From Aptenodytes patagonicus (taxonomy: Eukaryota > Chordata > Aves > Sphenisciformes > Spheniscidae): a stretch of DNA of 64,000 bases. The first letter of the stretch is position 1. Every line of letters starts with the position of its first letter. Positions 1 to 13,900 of this stretch are shown here, piece by piece. Both the position numbers and the translations under genes were made by a program. The notes below the pieces were generated by a model that had not been told where the DNA came from, made no database searches, and was given only the letters and a program-made list of their open reading frames with translations. The DNA lies in the NCBI RefSeq assembly GCF_965638725.1, contig NC_134951.1, positions 77,255,068 to 77,319,067 on the forward strand, given 5' to 3'.

Positions 1-3000
1 AAGTTTATGGTTTTCATTTTGAGATAGTTGAAGACGTCAGAGAACTAGTATTTCAGTATTTCGTTTACTTTCAGACCAGTGTAGTTTACTAAGAATAGCT
101 GAAATATAAACACTGTAATTTATTACAGGTATATTGTGGCGTGGGTTTTTTACCTATGAAAAAGTACTCCAAATAACCATCATCTGACAGTTTTCACTTT
201 TGTCTTAAAAAAAGGGTGTTTTTGTGTGAAGTCAATGCTGAATGATTGCTGAAGTCCTGGGACAGCAATTCAAACCGTTAATGGGATTACATTTCAAAGA
301 TTATAACGACATACTGAAGTATTCATTAATACATCCACTCATGAGACTTATAGACAAGTCTCCATGCAATAGCACCTTACTTTTTTCCACTCTGTGAGAG
401 CAAGCATCGATCCTTTCTATCTTGCTACTTCTTAGGTCTATAACCAACCAAGGGAGTCCACTTTGGCAGGATTAAAACTTTATTAACTTGAAGGTATTTC
501 TATCCCAGCACCTGGGTCAGAGCGCCAAGAATTCCCACAAAACATACACAGCACCCACACCACCCCCCTCCCCAGCTTTCATGGTTGTAACTAGGTAAGT
601 GGGCAATTATGCTGACATTGAGACATCTGACCTGATGCTAGGGCGGATTTTCCTACCAAAAAAACCTTCTCACGTTAAAGATGGAGTATGACAAAATACC
701 ATCAAACCCCAAAATTCACACGAGCTTCTCTAGCGGCTTCTTTTATAATCCATGTTCCAGATGTTCTGAAAGATCAAACGTTACTACTATCAAAAAGCTT
801 TACAAAAGAGAATCTGATTACTGTGCTACTTCAAGTCTCTAGGCTATTTAGAGGCTTTTTTAATGACAGAAGAGGTACCTCGTTAGAGAGGAGAGGCTTT
901 GCTTGGACAGGTATAAACATAAAGGCATTAAAGTAAGTATGGGCCTAGGCTGAAAACACAAACCCAGGAGGTGCAAAAAACTTCTTTTGAGGTCTCTGTT
1001 GTTTGGAAACATCCTGCTCTCAAAGCCATGCAGTGCAAATTGCACATGCGACTTTGTGGGCAGATCTCAGCTGTTTATTTTTACACACTGCTAAATACGA
1101 ACGCTCACGCATTAGTAAATCTACTTGCAAATGCATTTCGGAAACATTTGTAATTTTTTTCCCTCTCTATCTCCACATAGAAAGAATTTCCAGACACACC
1201 TGTCAGTGGAAAACAACTGTGATTGTTAGAATTTGAAACTAGAAAGTGCTTCTTTATTAGAAAGTGACAGCAAACAAATCGCACCTTCTACAACCTTAGG
1301 AACAAATGAGTTTTATTTCACATACAGTTACCGGCTTATAGGAGATTGCGTGCACACCTCAGCAACTGCCTTGGCATTTGATACAGGCTTTGCTTCGGAT
1401 GAGGGGAAAGACCCAAATTACACTGCCTCAAGAATCAATTTACACCACTCTTCTGTTGACTTCAGTAACAGTGTCATGTACAGAACAATACCGGACCAGA
1501 CCCGGATACTCATTTTCCATTTATGAGTAACCAGAATGAAGTTTCATTCATTTTGGATTTAAGCCAGTAGAAAATAGCCTCTCCAGTTGTTCACCCACTG
1601 AATCCTGAAAGACCTTCTGGCTTGTAGGTCAATGGTACTAAGCCAAATTGTACGATTACAACTTGCCTCATTACCTTAAATAGCAGTTCATGAGAATGAT
1701 GATGATTGTCAGGTGGGGTAAAAGGGGATAGCTCTGGGACTGTGAGCAAGTATATGCACTAAAGCATTAGAGAAGCAGCAGATGCTTCCCTGAATGACCA
1801 GAGGAGTCTCAGCTGAGGTATGAGAAAGAAGTCCAAGCCACAGAATTTCATTCTCCTCACTCAAAAGAAGCAATTAAAATAAAAAGCCGCACTTCTGTCA
1901 TAGAAGCCCAGTCCCAGCACACAGTCAGTCAGAGACAAAAGCACTGCAACACCCTATGTAATTAATACCTTTGCAGCAGGTTCATCTCAATCAGCCAGAG
2001 AGTGTACTCTACTGTGGTGAGAAGCAGCAGCACAGCAAACTTCACCTGTCCCACAGAAGACATTTCCAATAAGAAGCAGTTGCGAAAACCAGCGACTGTC
2101 TACACGGATTTTACCCAGCAATTTGTATAATTGCCTGCTGAGCAGATGAAACGATTTTGCTCAGCTCCTGTGAGTCATGGAGCCAATCCCTACCATCTTC
2201 TGGAGCTCACCTGGCTAGATGATTATGTCCTGATCCTATAATCAAACCTATGAAGTAAAAAAAGGGCCTGTCCTCAGGATCAAGGAAGATCAAGGCTATA
2301 GTGTAAGGGTGGGGCAAACCTGAGAGTGCTTATTATAGGAAGAGCTAGCAGCAATGCCTCATATTAAGGTCATCTTACGCTTTGTCTTACATACCTAGCA
2401 TGAAAATGATGGTTTACATCTTTCTTTCATGTTCTCTTATTTTTAGAGTAAGAAAAGGTAAGAGTCTTCTAAGATGCTAAATGTCCAAACTTGCTACACT
2501 CACATCTTTTACTTACTCCCCACCGAACTTGGGTTAAGTGCTAAGATATTTAAGAGAATCTATTTGGCTTGCTCTTAAACATCTACAACCTCCCTCAAAC
2601 AGAAAACTACACAGATGGCAGGGAAGTAAGATCTTTGGAAACCGGGTGCAGAAAAACAAGGTTTTCAACTGAAAGTTTAAAGGAAGAATACTATTTCTTG
2701 TGAATTAATGAACTAAGCTTCCCAATCTGTATGTTCTGTGGCCACAAAATATGTCTACGTTAGTATGTTCCCTGTGAAAAAAGGGTATGATCTAAATAAA
2801 ATTGCTTTTCTCTCAGGACCACAAGACACACAGTATCCCCTCAAAACATGACATGCGTATCAGCACTATGGACCTGTACGGCCGTAACACCCCAAATAAT
2901 TCCTGCCTAGCTACAGCTCCCTGAACAGTTGGCTTCCATAGTCTGAAAAGCAGAACCGGCAAAAGCAGGCTCAACACCCTGCACCTCTGGGAGCAAGTTC

Positions 3001-3300
3001 AAGTTTCTGGGAAAAAACCCAACACATTTTGCTCAGCACTCTAGAAGCCTGCAGGGTGACCATAAGCCAAACATGCACCAAGAAGGTGTCAGACAGGCAT
3101 TGCCAGTAACACCAAAAGGCGTATTTTGAACTGGCTAGCAGGAAATGTTTTGCTGAGGCGATGGCTTTAGCAAGGCCCAGCGCCACAGCATCCACCAGCG
3201 CCCTAGGCGAGCCGAGGAGTTGTTCGTACACAAAGCAGCAGGCACGCTCGCTGTGCCCTCCGCCCAGGCCCTGCCCCGCACACTCCACCGCCTGCAGCGG
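1..3300. other. Intergenic sequence upstream of FBXO30
   Basis: I see no gene here. Reading frames are short and lack codon structure or recognisable domains. A TTTATT (AATAAA on the minus strand) lies near 479-484, so a minus-strand divergent non-coding transcript from the CpG island could end here, but nothing else supports one. GC content climbs from about 3150 onward into the island. Confidence 0.5.
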
Positions 3301-3575
3301 CGGCCCATGCGGGCTCAGGAAAGCTTCACAAACGATAACCCCACTGCCAAGAGACGCTGGCTCCCAGGCCGGCTAGGCAGGGCAGGAAAGACCCAGGCCC
3401 CCCCGAGGGCACCTCTCCCTCGCAGGCCGGGCCGGCCGGCAGTCCCTCTCGCCCCACGCCAACGGTCCGGCCCAACGGCCGCCAGGCACTCGCGCACAGG
3501 CGCGCGCGGGCCCGCAGCCTCCCGCGGACGGACCCCGGCCACGCGCACACCGCCCGCCCCATCCGCTGCCACCAC

Positions 3576-3587
3576 CGCGCATGCGCG
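3576..3587. promoter_or_regulatory. NRF1-type palindromic site
   Basis: CGCGCATGCGCG matches the NRF1 consensus YGCGCAYGCGCR at every position. It sits upstream of the presumed FBXO30 exon 1, a usual position for NRF1 in housekeeping CpG promoters. Occupancy is inferred. Confidence 0.55.
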
Positions 3588-3849
3588 CGGGCGAGAACGG
3601 GAGCAGGCGGCAGGCACGCACGCGACATCCGGGCATTCCGCCCCTGCTCCGCGGCCCCGCCCCTCCCGCCGAGGCGGACGACAGGGAAGAAAGGCCGTGC
3701 CGGCGCCGCGCGCGCCCTCGGCCTGTTGCCCCGCCCCTCGGCAGCGCCGGGGGAGGCCGCGGCCGCCGCCCCGCGCGCTCGCTTGCCCTTGCGCGCGCGC
3801 CCGTCCGCGCGGCCGTTGGGGGCGCGGCCGGCAGCGGGGCCGCGCGGCA

Positions 3850-3988
3850 GCCCGGCGGGCGGTGAGGCGAGGCCGGGCCAGGTCGGGAGAGGCGAAGCGA
3901 GCGCCGCGGCGGCGAGAGCCCGGCGGAGGAAAGGGCGAGGCGCGGCGCAGCCTCCCGTGCCTTCTTGCCTGTCGAGCGACGGGGACGG
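3850..3988 (+). other. FBXO30: Candidate FBXO30 non-coding exon 1 (5' UTR)
   Basis: The sequence ending at 3988 is followed by GTGAGC, a good splice donor, inside the CpG island. The coding exon 2 acceptor at 15824 leaves only 16 nt of 5' UTR in that exon, so an upstream non-coding exon is required. This donor is the best one I see, but others in the island are possible and the 5' boundary given here is arbitrary. Confidence 0.35.
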
Positions 3989-4096
3989 GTGAGCCGCAGC
4001 TGTCCGCGGCCGGCGGGGCGAGCCGGGGCCCGCGCCCCCGGCGGGGCTGCGTCCCGCTCCTGGCCGGCGGCGGCTGCCTGGCAGCCGGGTGGTAAA

Positions 4097-4107
4097 CAAA
4101 TGGCGGC
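4097..4107 (+). promoter_or_regulatory. YY1-like site
   Basis: CAAATGGCGGC closely matches the YY1 core (AANATGGCGGC). In mammalian promoters such sites often lie just downstream of the start site. This supports transcription in this part of the island but does not fix the start. Confidence 0.4.
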
Positions 4108-7100
4108 CCGGCGGGGGCGAACGCCCGGGGTCGCGGCGGGGCTGGGGCGGCCGGGGCCCAACGTCGGCTCGGTCGCGGCTCCCCGCGGTCCGTGACAGGT
4201 CCCGGCCGGGAGGCGGGGGCGGCGCTGCCCGCAGCCCCCGGAGGAGGCCGCGGGGGGGTTGGTGTGCGTGCTTCGTCGGTGTCCCCTCCTCCCTGCCCGC
4301 CCCCCCGGCTCCCGCAGGGCCCGAAGTGCTGAGTGTGTGTCGGTGGTAACGTGCCATGTAGAGTGGCCGCCCCGCCCCCGCGACTGGCCCCCTCCGCGGG
4401 CCCGCGGCCGCCGGGAGCGGGTGGCGGCGGCGAGAGCCCTGCCGCTGCCGCTTCCTCTTACCCCGCGGTGCTGCCAGCGCTATCCGGGGTGTCGCGATAG
4501 CACGTGGGAAGCGGTAGGGCCGGGGTCCGCCTGGTGCTGTCGAGACTGCAGTCGGAGAGTCTCCTTTCTGCATGGAAGGAGAGGGGAAGAGAGCAAATAA
4601 TCCAGAGGTATTGCTGAAATCCTTCTCTAATCCCTCGTGTTTGGGTATTTCGAGTAGCTGTGCTCCGATCATGCAAGAGGCGGTGCTTTGTCTCTTCTCT
4701 CAATTCATTTTTTGATGGCTATTATTGACGTGCATTGGAGCCTTTTTTTTCCTCCTTTGTGAAGGTAAAGAAGGTTGCGTAGCTGTACTCCTGTACAACC
4801 CCACAAATTGGCAATCGGAAGTGTATAGGGAGATGACAGCAGCTTGTTGAACGGCATGCACGTTGAAACAGTCGTGTGGCCTCACTTCCAAAAGTTCTAG
4901 CGCCGCTGTTGTTTGCAGCAGGTCTTCTGAACTTCCAGGGAAAAAACGCGTGGGCTGGAGAGACGGCTTTCTTTTGTTCTGTAAAGTTCTAGTCGGATTT
5001 GGCTGAGGAGCTTTTCATAATCCTTGTTTCCCTTTTGCTGATTATATTGTTAATGTGCCAAAATAAGTGTGTGTTAGCATACTAATCCAAAACCAGGCCT
5101 GTCCTGCTGTAGCAACAGCATCACCTTGCTGGTGCTAGCACTTTAGGCAAGAGATCTCCCTCTGCTTTCTCTAGAATCGGTGTGTAGCACTTGGTGGTTC
5201 AGTCGTTTCCCTGGATGGCTGCTGCCTTCTGCAGCATGTTAATGTCATACACCTTAACTTGTGCTGTGATCGGGAGGGTTAAGGTTCATGCGTCCCTGCT
5301 GGTGAGGATGTTAGTTATGCTTATTTATGATCTTCCCCCCTCCACCCCTCTCCCAAAAGTACAAAAATACCATTAAAAGAACTTTGGTTGGTAAGCAAGT
5401 TAAATACCTGGAAGACTGAAAAATATACTGGTAACTTTAATCCGTCTTCCACTCTATATGCATGTAAATAACTGTGCATTATTTCTCCATAGTGGTCAAG
5501 TTTCATCCAGAGAAGAAATAGATTCAAAGGGTGAATTGGGATTGTATTGCAAGCTTGAGACTTTTTGTGGGGTCTCTGTCTCATTCTTTTCCAAAGTTAG
5601 AAGGTGTTAGAGAACTGGAGAATCCCAGCAGAATAGGCAAAGACTATGCAAAAACAGTGTTTTTACTTTGCTGCTTGAATGTTCTTTCTTTTGCACTAAA
5701 TTCTTCTTTTACCCAATTAACTTCTTAAATTTGGATTATATTTCCCTTGCCTTCTACTTTGATGTTAGAAGTCTAATGGGCAAAGTAAGTGCTGAGTTTA
5801 ACTAGCAATATCTGATTGGAAACTTTCTGGGCAAGATTTCTGCACGTTTTTGGACAACCAAGTTTTTGACCTAGGTCCTAAAGAGTGTCTTGTAGTACCT
5901 TTGTGAAGAAGAAAACATATGGCTGTAAGTCTTCAAGTGAGCTCCTGTAGCTGCTGTGGATTTCAGCTTTGTAATAAACTTATGCTTTGTATTCAGTCCG
6001 ATTGAACTAAAAATAACAAACAAAATTTCCTTCATATTGATAGATCTGTTTCTTTGGTGAGCTCTGTCTCAAATGAGGCAAATGCTGTTTGCCTCTGGCA
6101 ATGAGATCCAGTGGTGTAGAGATGGGAGCAGGGAATCATTTATGTAGTGATCATTGTACTTGTGCCAATTCTCTTTCAGTTTCCTTATCTGCACAATAAG
6201 AATAAAGATAACTTGAGTATTTGTTGGTGAGATGGTTAGATTGTATAAGGAGTAAGTATTCCTGAACAGCCCACAAATAAACAAGTAGTTACGTTATTAA
6301 GCGAGGGTTACAGGGAAATCCTATGTAAGCTAAGTGCCTGGGCACTGTCTAGTCTCAGTATTGAATGAAGGAAAAAGACTGAAAAAAATCTTGTAATATA
6401 AAATGGTCTAAAACAGGCCAAGAGAGTTAAAGTCACAGGGGAGCTCTAGATTGACTTACTTTGCAAGCTACTGTTTTTAATGGTTTTTGAGATGACACTT
6501 GATGTCTTAATTTTACTGTAATCTGTTAATGCTACTTGAATCTAAAATACCCTGCAAACTCTTACAGTCTGTAGAACATCTAACTGAGTAGACTGTGCTG
6601 TTGTTTACCAAATGCCAAACATTGATCTAAGCTCTTAATGTGAAATCGTGATGAAAACCTGATAGGTTTAAACTTAAGGCGTGAGAACGAGAGGCGCGGT
6701 GAGGTAAAATTCTAATTGGCGTAATTACAGCTTTTCATATAAAAATTAAGGTAGTGGTTCGGGTTGATGGTTGAGTAGATACCTGGTTCAGACTTGGTTG
6801 TGTAGGTGCTGGAAGGTGGGTGGTGTTTAGTTTGTTTGTTGAAGTTTAAGCTTTGTATTTATTTGTCTATTTAGAAGCGTCTCTAGTAGAAGCTGTAGTT
6901 TTCCAAAAGTCCTATGGGACACAGTAATTTGCTGGAGTGACAGATTCATTGCAAATAGGATCTTTTTAGGAGTGTGCTTTATTGACATAGCTGTAGTACT
7001 CTCACAAAACCTTGTTTTAGCTGAGTCACTATTGTCATCGGCTATGGAATGTGTTTGGATTGGAATGTTCAGCTGGAGTCTTTGAGGAAAAAGTAATAGC

Positions 7101-8710
7101 ATCATGCCCGTTGACATTTGGAAAAGGCAGTCTAAATGATATTAGAGATCAGAAATTGACGACTCATTATACGTCCTAAAACCCTGCACAAAAGTGTAGT
7201 GCAGATCTTTGTATTTTCCAGTTCTTCATTCAAGTTAAAAACGTATTGAAAGAGCTGGTATAACATGCTCATTATGAGATATATTCCCAAACATGCTCAT
7301 TCCAGTTTCCTGACATCAACTAGTTGAGATAGGTGAGTTTTGTTTAGAAAATAGTTTTTTTTAAAACTGGGTATTTTTTACTATTTCCATTGGTTTTAAA
7401 ACCAAGCAGCTTGGAAGGGGAAGAAGCCTAACAGGTGCTGCAAAAAAGGTCTTTCATTTGATAAGAAAGTGAAATACTTGAAAATAGAATAGGTTAAAGT
7501 TGTTAATACTGTCTCTCTTCTTGTTCTCCTATTCTTTTTGTTCTACTTTTAATTTTTCAAAATATTTTAGAACAAACTCCATCTCTTCTACTTTAGTATT
7601 ATCTGGTGCAGTGGGGGGGGCTGTTAAATTTTTTTTGTGTACTGTCTACTGCTGCTGTACAGTGGGCAGGCCATCTTCTACTAACAAGGGTGGTTTTTTA
7701 ATAGAAAAAATAACCTTAAATGTACAGAGTACATAACATCTGCATTTCAGTCTGGGATTTTGGAGAGCAGTTGTGTTCATGTTCCACTTACTTTAAAGTT
7801 GTTTTCTTATTTTGCTATGGGAACTGGTTAAACTTGTGTAGTAAGACCTGAAACAGTATATTAACAAGACTTTTGGCCTGATCTCTCTGAATGTACAGAG
7901 GTCAGGAATTCTGTAGCAACATGTATGAATTAAAATGTTATGTAAGAAGAAGGATTTATTTTTGGCTTCTTTTGGGTGGCTAAAACTATCTACTGTAATA
8001 TAGAATGCCTTATTTTTTTCCAGTAGTTCTGTTTCTGATTTCTGAGAAATGGCTTCTTTTCTTTTCTTTTTTTTCTGAAGGATTTGTGAGACGGTATCTG
8101 GGGATAAGGATATCATTGTTCCTTTGGGTATATAACCTTGGTTCCACCTCTGTTAAGTTCTAGAGATAATCTATGGGTATGAACACATGGAAGAAGCAGC
8201 TTGTTACAGTAAAGAGCTTTTTAACATTGAGCATCTGCTTAATAAGTTCTCATGTCTGAAGACTGAAGCTGGATAAATTTTAACTAGACTAAAATGCAGT
8301 TTGTAAAATAATCAAACTTTAAAATTATTTATTTTTTTTAGTTCTCCAGCTGTTGCAATCTTTAATTCAAGTTTGTTTTTTTTTTTCTTAAGTGGTTCCT
8401 GGTGGGCCAAACCAAAGAATTAAGTGAAGTAGGTCAGAATAATAACTTTCAATAGTCTCTTCTAGCCTTAAATCTAAATAGGTAACCATTTACTGTGACT
8501 AACAGCTAGCAATAAGCTAAAATGACAGAACTTAGATTGCGCTTGCAAAGTCTGTTAAAAACTTGTTTATTTTTCCCTAAAACCTGCAAAATATTTCATC
8601 ATTTGTAGCTCCAGATAGTGTAAGCACATGACCTTTTCAGAGGATTGTACATATGGAAAGCAATCTGTACACCTGAAATGAAACCTTATTTCTGATCTCA
8701 TTTCTTGCAG

Positions 8711-8815
8711 AGTCTGCAGCAATCGAGGAGTCGCACTGAGTTCAAGTTCAGAAGTGCTTTACACATGAAATCTACTGGCTCTCTAGCTGATTCTGCCCTG
8801 TCACCGTCTCAACAG
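8711..8815 (+). other. Exon-like block in FBXO30 intron 1
   Basis: This 105-nt block is preceded by TTTCTTGCAG and followed by GTAGAG, so it has a plausible acceptor and donor. It has no stop in its first frame (35 codons, Ser/Gln-rich). Spliced to the FBXO30 coding exon it would be untranslated sequence or an upstream ORF: its ATG at 8766 would enter exon 2 out of frame with the FBXO30 start. It may be an alternative 5' UTR exon or chance. I do not recognise the peptide. Confidence 0.25.
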
Positions 8816-10940
8816 GTAGAGTGCTTTTGTGCCTGAGCCATGCAGCAAGCATAGCTGTTCTGGTGTGGTCGTCCTGTGTCAGCGTGTGTCCAAAGGTACA
8901 TTGAGGCCTTTGGGTTTCTTCTTTGGGGAATGTGTCAAGGAGACGAGAATGCATGGCAGATCTGTCACAAAAGTACTCTAAAGAAAAGCCTAGTAGTTTT
9001 GGTTTTGATTTTTAACACTCATAGAGTTTAATAATGATAGAAGAAAGAGTTCTGTCATTCTATCAGAGCTTCTGTTTTAAAATGGAACAAAGCCAGACCC
9101 ATGGGGCATCAGTGGAGGGTCCACTTTGGTCAAAGCAGTGTTTTGCTTTGGGTCATTTTCCCCTTGAATTCTATTTTTTTTTTTTTTTTTTGATTGCAAC
9201 GGTATGGGAGGAAATATCGCACTGAATTATCTGAAAGTGTTACTCAAAAGAATGCAAAATACAGGTCAGCTTCTGTAATAGGATATTTGGGGCAGGAGTA
9301 GACATGGAAAGGCTTTTCTTTATAAGGTTGACATAAAAAAGTTGCACTTCCTTGTAATTCTAATACTCACTATTTTTGCTGTAGTTAGTTTCTTTTTGTT
9401 TTGGTCTGAATTGTTTTTGAGGTAGATGGATAACTTTAATTTATGCTTCAAAAAGCAGTTAGTACATACTCCTTCGATGCTAGATCACTGATAAACCTAG
9501 AATCTTTCCAGAAGTACGTATCCCCCTGAGGTTTTTTCCTTGCAATAAGAAGCCATGTTTTGAGCCTGACCTTTTTCTGCCTCTTTTGTGTAATACATAT
9601 AAATTGCTGTAGACTATGATGATAATGGTAGAAGTAGCGTACTACTTGTATAGTAGTTTGAGCTTTAGTAATTGAAGCTCCTTCTCATGTGTGCACTGAT
9701 TAACAAAAAAAATAATGTAGACTCATTCTAGTATGTCCAATATGTGCAGTCACTACTAGGCAGGGAAGATGCTCTCTTCTTTGTTGTGGATTAATTTATG
9801 TTTGAGAATGCAGTGGAAACTTGTCTATCAAAATGTTTTGACTTGTCTGATCTGCCTAGTTGTAACAGAAGCCAGGGTTGTCCTGATGAACTTGGGGGTG
9901 AGGGGTGGTAATTTGTATCCCATAAGGTTGAGATTTTAAGTGTGGCATCTGAAAGGATGCTACTTCCTAAAAGTATGTCTGATGAAAACTAGTTTGAAGA
10001 AAATATAAGGCTTCATAAAGTTCCTGTCAGGAACTTCTCTTTGAAATCAGAAAAATTGTATAAAAAAGAACAATTGCCTAGTATATAAGACATTAAAATA
10101 TGGCCACATGCACTACTCTATTACCTGTGCAACCGAAGCACACACCTTTAAATTTGTCACCTCTTAGTCATGTTGTTTCACGTTAATAACTAGCAGTTTG
10201 TAATGTTGTTTGTTGTTCTTTTGAATTTACTATTTTAAAGAGTGGTTGGAAATTAGTGTAGCATTAGATTAACTTTGCTGTATGTCCCCGTTTCCTGCCT
10301 TCCCAATGCTATGGAGAGACATTTAAGCAGGATTTGAGGTACCTAGCTCCCTAATATGAGGACAATGGCTGCACTGGCTTTGGAGAAGCCTCATGGTGGG
10401 GCTTTTTAACCTTAGACTTTGTGGAGTCTTGAGGAGTAGAGATAGAGCTGCCTTTTGTTGCTCACCTCAAGCAGGGATGGCAACTAGTGGTGGCATTTGC
10501 CATTCTCCAGTTGAAATGGTGTCAAAGACATCTTGCTGAACCTCCAGTTCATGTTTTTCATCAGTTATTTGAAAACTGTTAAATCAAAACAGTCCTCAAA
10601 CCAACCAGCCCAAACACCACCACCCCCAAAGCCAAAAGGGGAGCATAACATGCATAACATAGAAAGCTAATGTGACTATGCTATTGTAGTAATAGACTGA
10701 GGTGTTGGATTTTAGATACAAACATTGTTGTACTTTTTGTGCAGGATAGGGATGACAAGACAAGAAAAGCTTACCTTCCAGAAGACTGCAAAGCTCATTT
10801 AAAGCATTTGATAGTTAGACCTGTGAGTCAAGGTGAATGATAGTTATTTTCCCATGCGTGGTAGGATATAGAAAAATAAAATAGCTTGTTCAATAATTAT
10901 CTATAGTACTGCCAATTCTATTTGGGTAGAATATTCTAAA

Positions 10941-10943
<3 letters not shown>

Positions 10944-10978
<35 letters not shown>
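10944..10978 (+). repeat. Poly-T tract (35 nt)
   Basis: An uninterrupted run of 35 T. It could be the A-tail of a minus-strand retroposed sequence, but no recognisable body adjoins it. Length is likely polymorphic. Confidence 0.9.
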
Positions 10979-10982
<4 letters not shown>

Positions 10983-13900
10983 ATACTGCTCTCTACCTCT
11001 TGCCCTATTTTTCCTTACCCTTTTTTTTAACCACCTATCACTTAAATCTCTCTCTCACTTGGCCATTTCCTCTCTGAAAGTTTCTGCATCTTACCAGACT
11101 TGTTAGCCACTCTTTTAGCCAGAGACCTGGGTAAAAGCTGGAAGATTCAGAAATATGGCAGTCTCTTCTACAATCTCCAAAACAAAAGGGAATTTTTTAG
11201 AATGGTTTGCATATATTTGGCTGCTTGTGGGTGGATTTGGATGCTCCTGGGAGTTTAAACCTGTAGTACTGCTTGTGTCTCTCTATTCTTCTACTTCCTT
11301 GAACCAGTAATTGAAGAACCTGTTGGCCTATTTAGTTGAATTTGATAGAGGGAAGAGTCTCAAAGATAGTTGAACTTTATAGGTTTGGTGAATAAAAGGT
11401 AGCTGAGTAACGGAGGGTTCCAATGGCAGTAATTGTTGCTGTGATTTTCTCTCTTACTGGCACCAAAGAATTCGTATAGGGGAGAGTAAGTAAGCAGACT
11501 TTGGGTTTGATAATACTAAGTACAGCTCCTTATACTTAGTGGTGTAGAAGAAAGTGAGAGCTCTCACTTGCAGCTGAAGTATTGTGTGGTGACTGTCTGA
11601 GACCCTTATTATGCTATTTTAATGTTTGTGTTACAACAGCAACTGAAAATCATGTGGCTGTAGCAGCTGGAATTTTAATCCTTTTAATTATGACAGATTT
11701 TCAAAGCATGTTCTGGCTGATTTGGTCAGCTGACTGTATAGTATGTACAATAACACCAAGTGATTGCACAAATTCTGAGAGCAGTGGTCACCTCACTGGA
11801 ATGGGATGTATTTTTAGGTTTCTCTGCTAGTAACAGTCAAGTGTGTGTACTTAAGCATCTCATATGAACTGAATCTAGTTGCTGACACTACACTATCAGA
11901 AAAGGACAGCTGTTTGTTCTTGCTATAGTCATTGATCTGACACTTACCTTCTCACCAAATTGTGGCAAGGAACACAATGGGGTATAAACACTGTAAGTAT
12001 TATTGGTACGTGTTTTAATGACAGGTATTTTTCTTCAGGTCAGCAATGACGCCCTCTGCTAGCCCTTTCAATTTTCTGTATCAGAGTAACTGAAAGCACT
12101 TTGTTACCTCCAGCAAGAATTTTTTTTATCTCCCCTTCACCCAACAGTTTTTTCCTTTACAAGGCAATGTTTGGGAAGAGGGTGGTTCTTGTTCTCAGTG
12201 TAGTCCTAGTGATATATTGGCTCTGGTTCTTCAATGGAAAATGACTCGTGGATGCTCTTAATCAATGAATCAAAGAGGTGCTAAGTTCCGTGGTTCACGA
12301 GGTTAGCTTACAAAATGGAGTGAGTTGTGATCATTTGTTGATTAATGAATGTGCTAATTCTTGAGGTCTTATCCATTATTTCACCAGTTTGTTAGGGTCC
12401 TTTGGTTTTTTGCCTTTGGACTTACTGTGCAATTTGATAATTGAATTATATCAAAAGCCTTAACTAGTTTAAGCAGTCCAGGAACTCATGACTGCCCAGA
12501 ACAGTTGTTGAGTTTGAAGCCCAGGTATTAAAATTAAAAATGCAGAAAAAGGACATTTAATATATATATAAAAGGACTTTGTAGTAAGCTATAAATAAAA
12601 TGTGACTTGCTGACTAAATTGAAGTTCTGCGGCAGGTGCTGTGAAGTTAAGGCTTGTAAGCAGGACACAGAATTTTAGTAAATGTCCTCCTGATGTTCTA
12701 CTGATGTCCAAAGAGATTTTAAATTATATATTTAGTTAAGGAGCCAAGGGATTTAAATTTTAAGAGAAATGGCGTCTAATATCAAACTTTTTAGTGACCA
12801 ATAAAATTCTAATTTATAGAAACTGGGAGAATAGGTTACTTCAGCTATTTAATTGATCACATGCATAACTGCTTCTTTATAAAAACAATTGCAAGCATCT
12901 GTTACAGAACTAAATTAGGATCTGCCTGTTGGTAAAACATGGTATTTTAGTGTCTGCTCTGGCTTTCATATACTGTCTGTTGGTGATATTTGATGTTTTT
13001 ACCAGGTTTTGTCTCCTTACACACTTCAAAATTTCATTTGCTTGTATGAAATCATTAAGTTTTGATGAATATTAGCTTATGTGTGAAAGGAGTCCAGGAG
13101 CCTGAGGAAAGCCAGTATCATCATGCAACTCGGGTTTCACAATCTGACTTGTAAAGACCAAGATAGTGTGCTAGGGAGGAGGATGTTTTACTGTCTTAAT
13201 AGAATGTTCTTCTGTGTAAGCTCACATAGGCTATTTAAAGCTAGTATTCAGTGATGGTTGACTAATTTAGGGTATGTCTACACAAATGGTGCAGGCAAAC
13301 ACAAGCTCTGACTGCGTTCTGAGCTGTCTGCATGCGGGCCGGCTTTGGCCTAGAAGCAATAGAACAATGCTAGCATAGCAGTGTGCGCTAGCTAACACAC
13401 CTGCCCTCTGCTCTAGAAGTGGCTCACTTCTGGGCATCTTAAAGTGAGCAGGGTGCATAGCTTTTTGCAAAGTAGGTAAACAATATATATTTTTTTTAAA
13501 CGTAATTGTGGGTAACTGATTAAATTAAGCCTTACTGCTACCAGACTGCTTGTTTTATGGGAGCAGGACTGTGTTTAGATACTTGAAGCAAAGGCTGGGC
13601 TCTGTGAGGGCTCTTGCATTATAAACTAGCAATTGTCTTTTTCAGGGCTGTTTCCATTTTGTGTCAAGCGCTTTAAAATACACACATAACCTGAGAGCTT
13701 CCTTTTGATCTCTGCTCACCTGTTGACTTGAGGAGAACTAGAGTTTGGTTTCAGTATTGATGCAAAACTCTGAAATTTTCTTCGGTCTAGCAACAGGTAG
13801 GCTGCTGTATTTGGCAGGAATTACTTAGAGAGGGCTTTCCCAGAAGAACTAAAAATATCTCAGAGAAGTCAAATAATTTTCTTTTTCATTCTTTACTGAA

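Larger units (their letters stand above)
3370..4500 (+). promoter_or_regulatory. FBXO30: CpG island, probable FBXO30 promoter
   Basis: About 1.1 kb of very GC-rich, CpG-dense DNA with many CGCG runs, unlike the AT-rich sequence on both sides. It carries a perfect NRF1-type site (3576-3587), a YY1-like ATGGCGGC site (4097-4107) and a consensus-like splice donor at 3989. It lies about 12 kb upstream of the first FBXO30 coding exon on the same strand, as expected for the CpG-island promoter of a broadly expressed gene with a non-coding first exon. Such islands are often bidirectional, so a divergent minus-strand transcript is possible. The exact start site cannot be read from the sequence. Confidence 0.75.

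Noticed and set aside
3220-4672. Frames up to 448 codons on both strands
   Set aside because: CpG-island artefacts rich in Arg, Ala, Pro and Gly; stop codons are rare in such composition.
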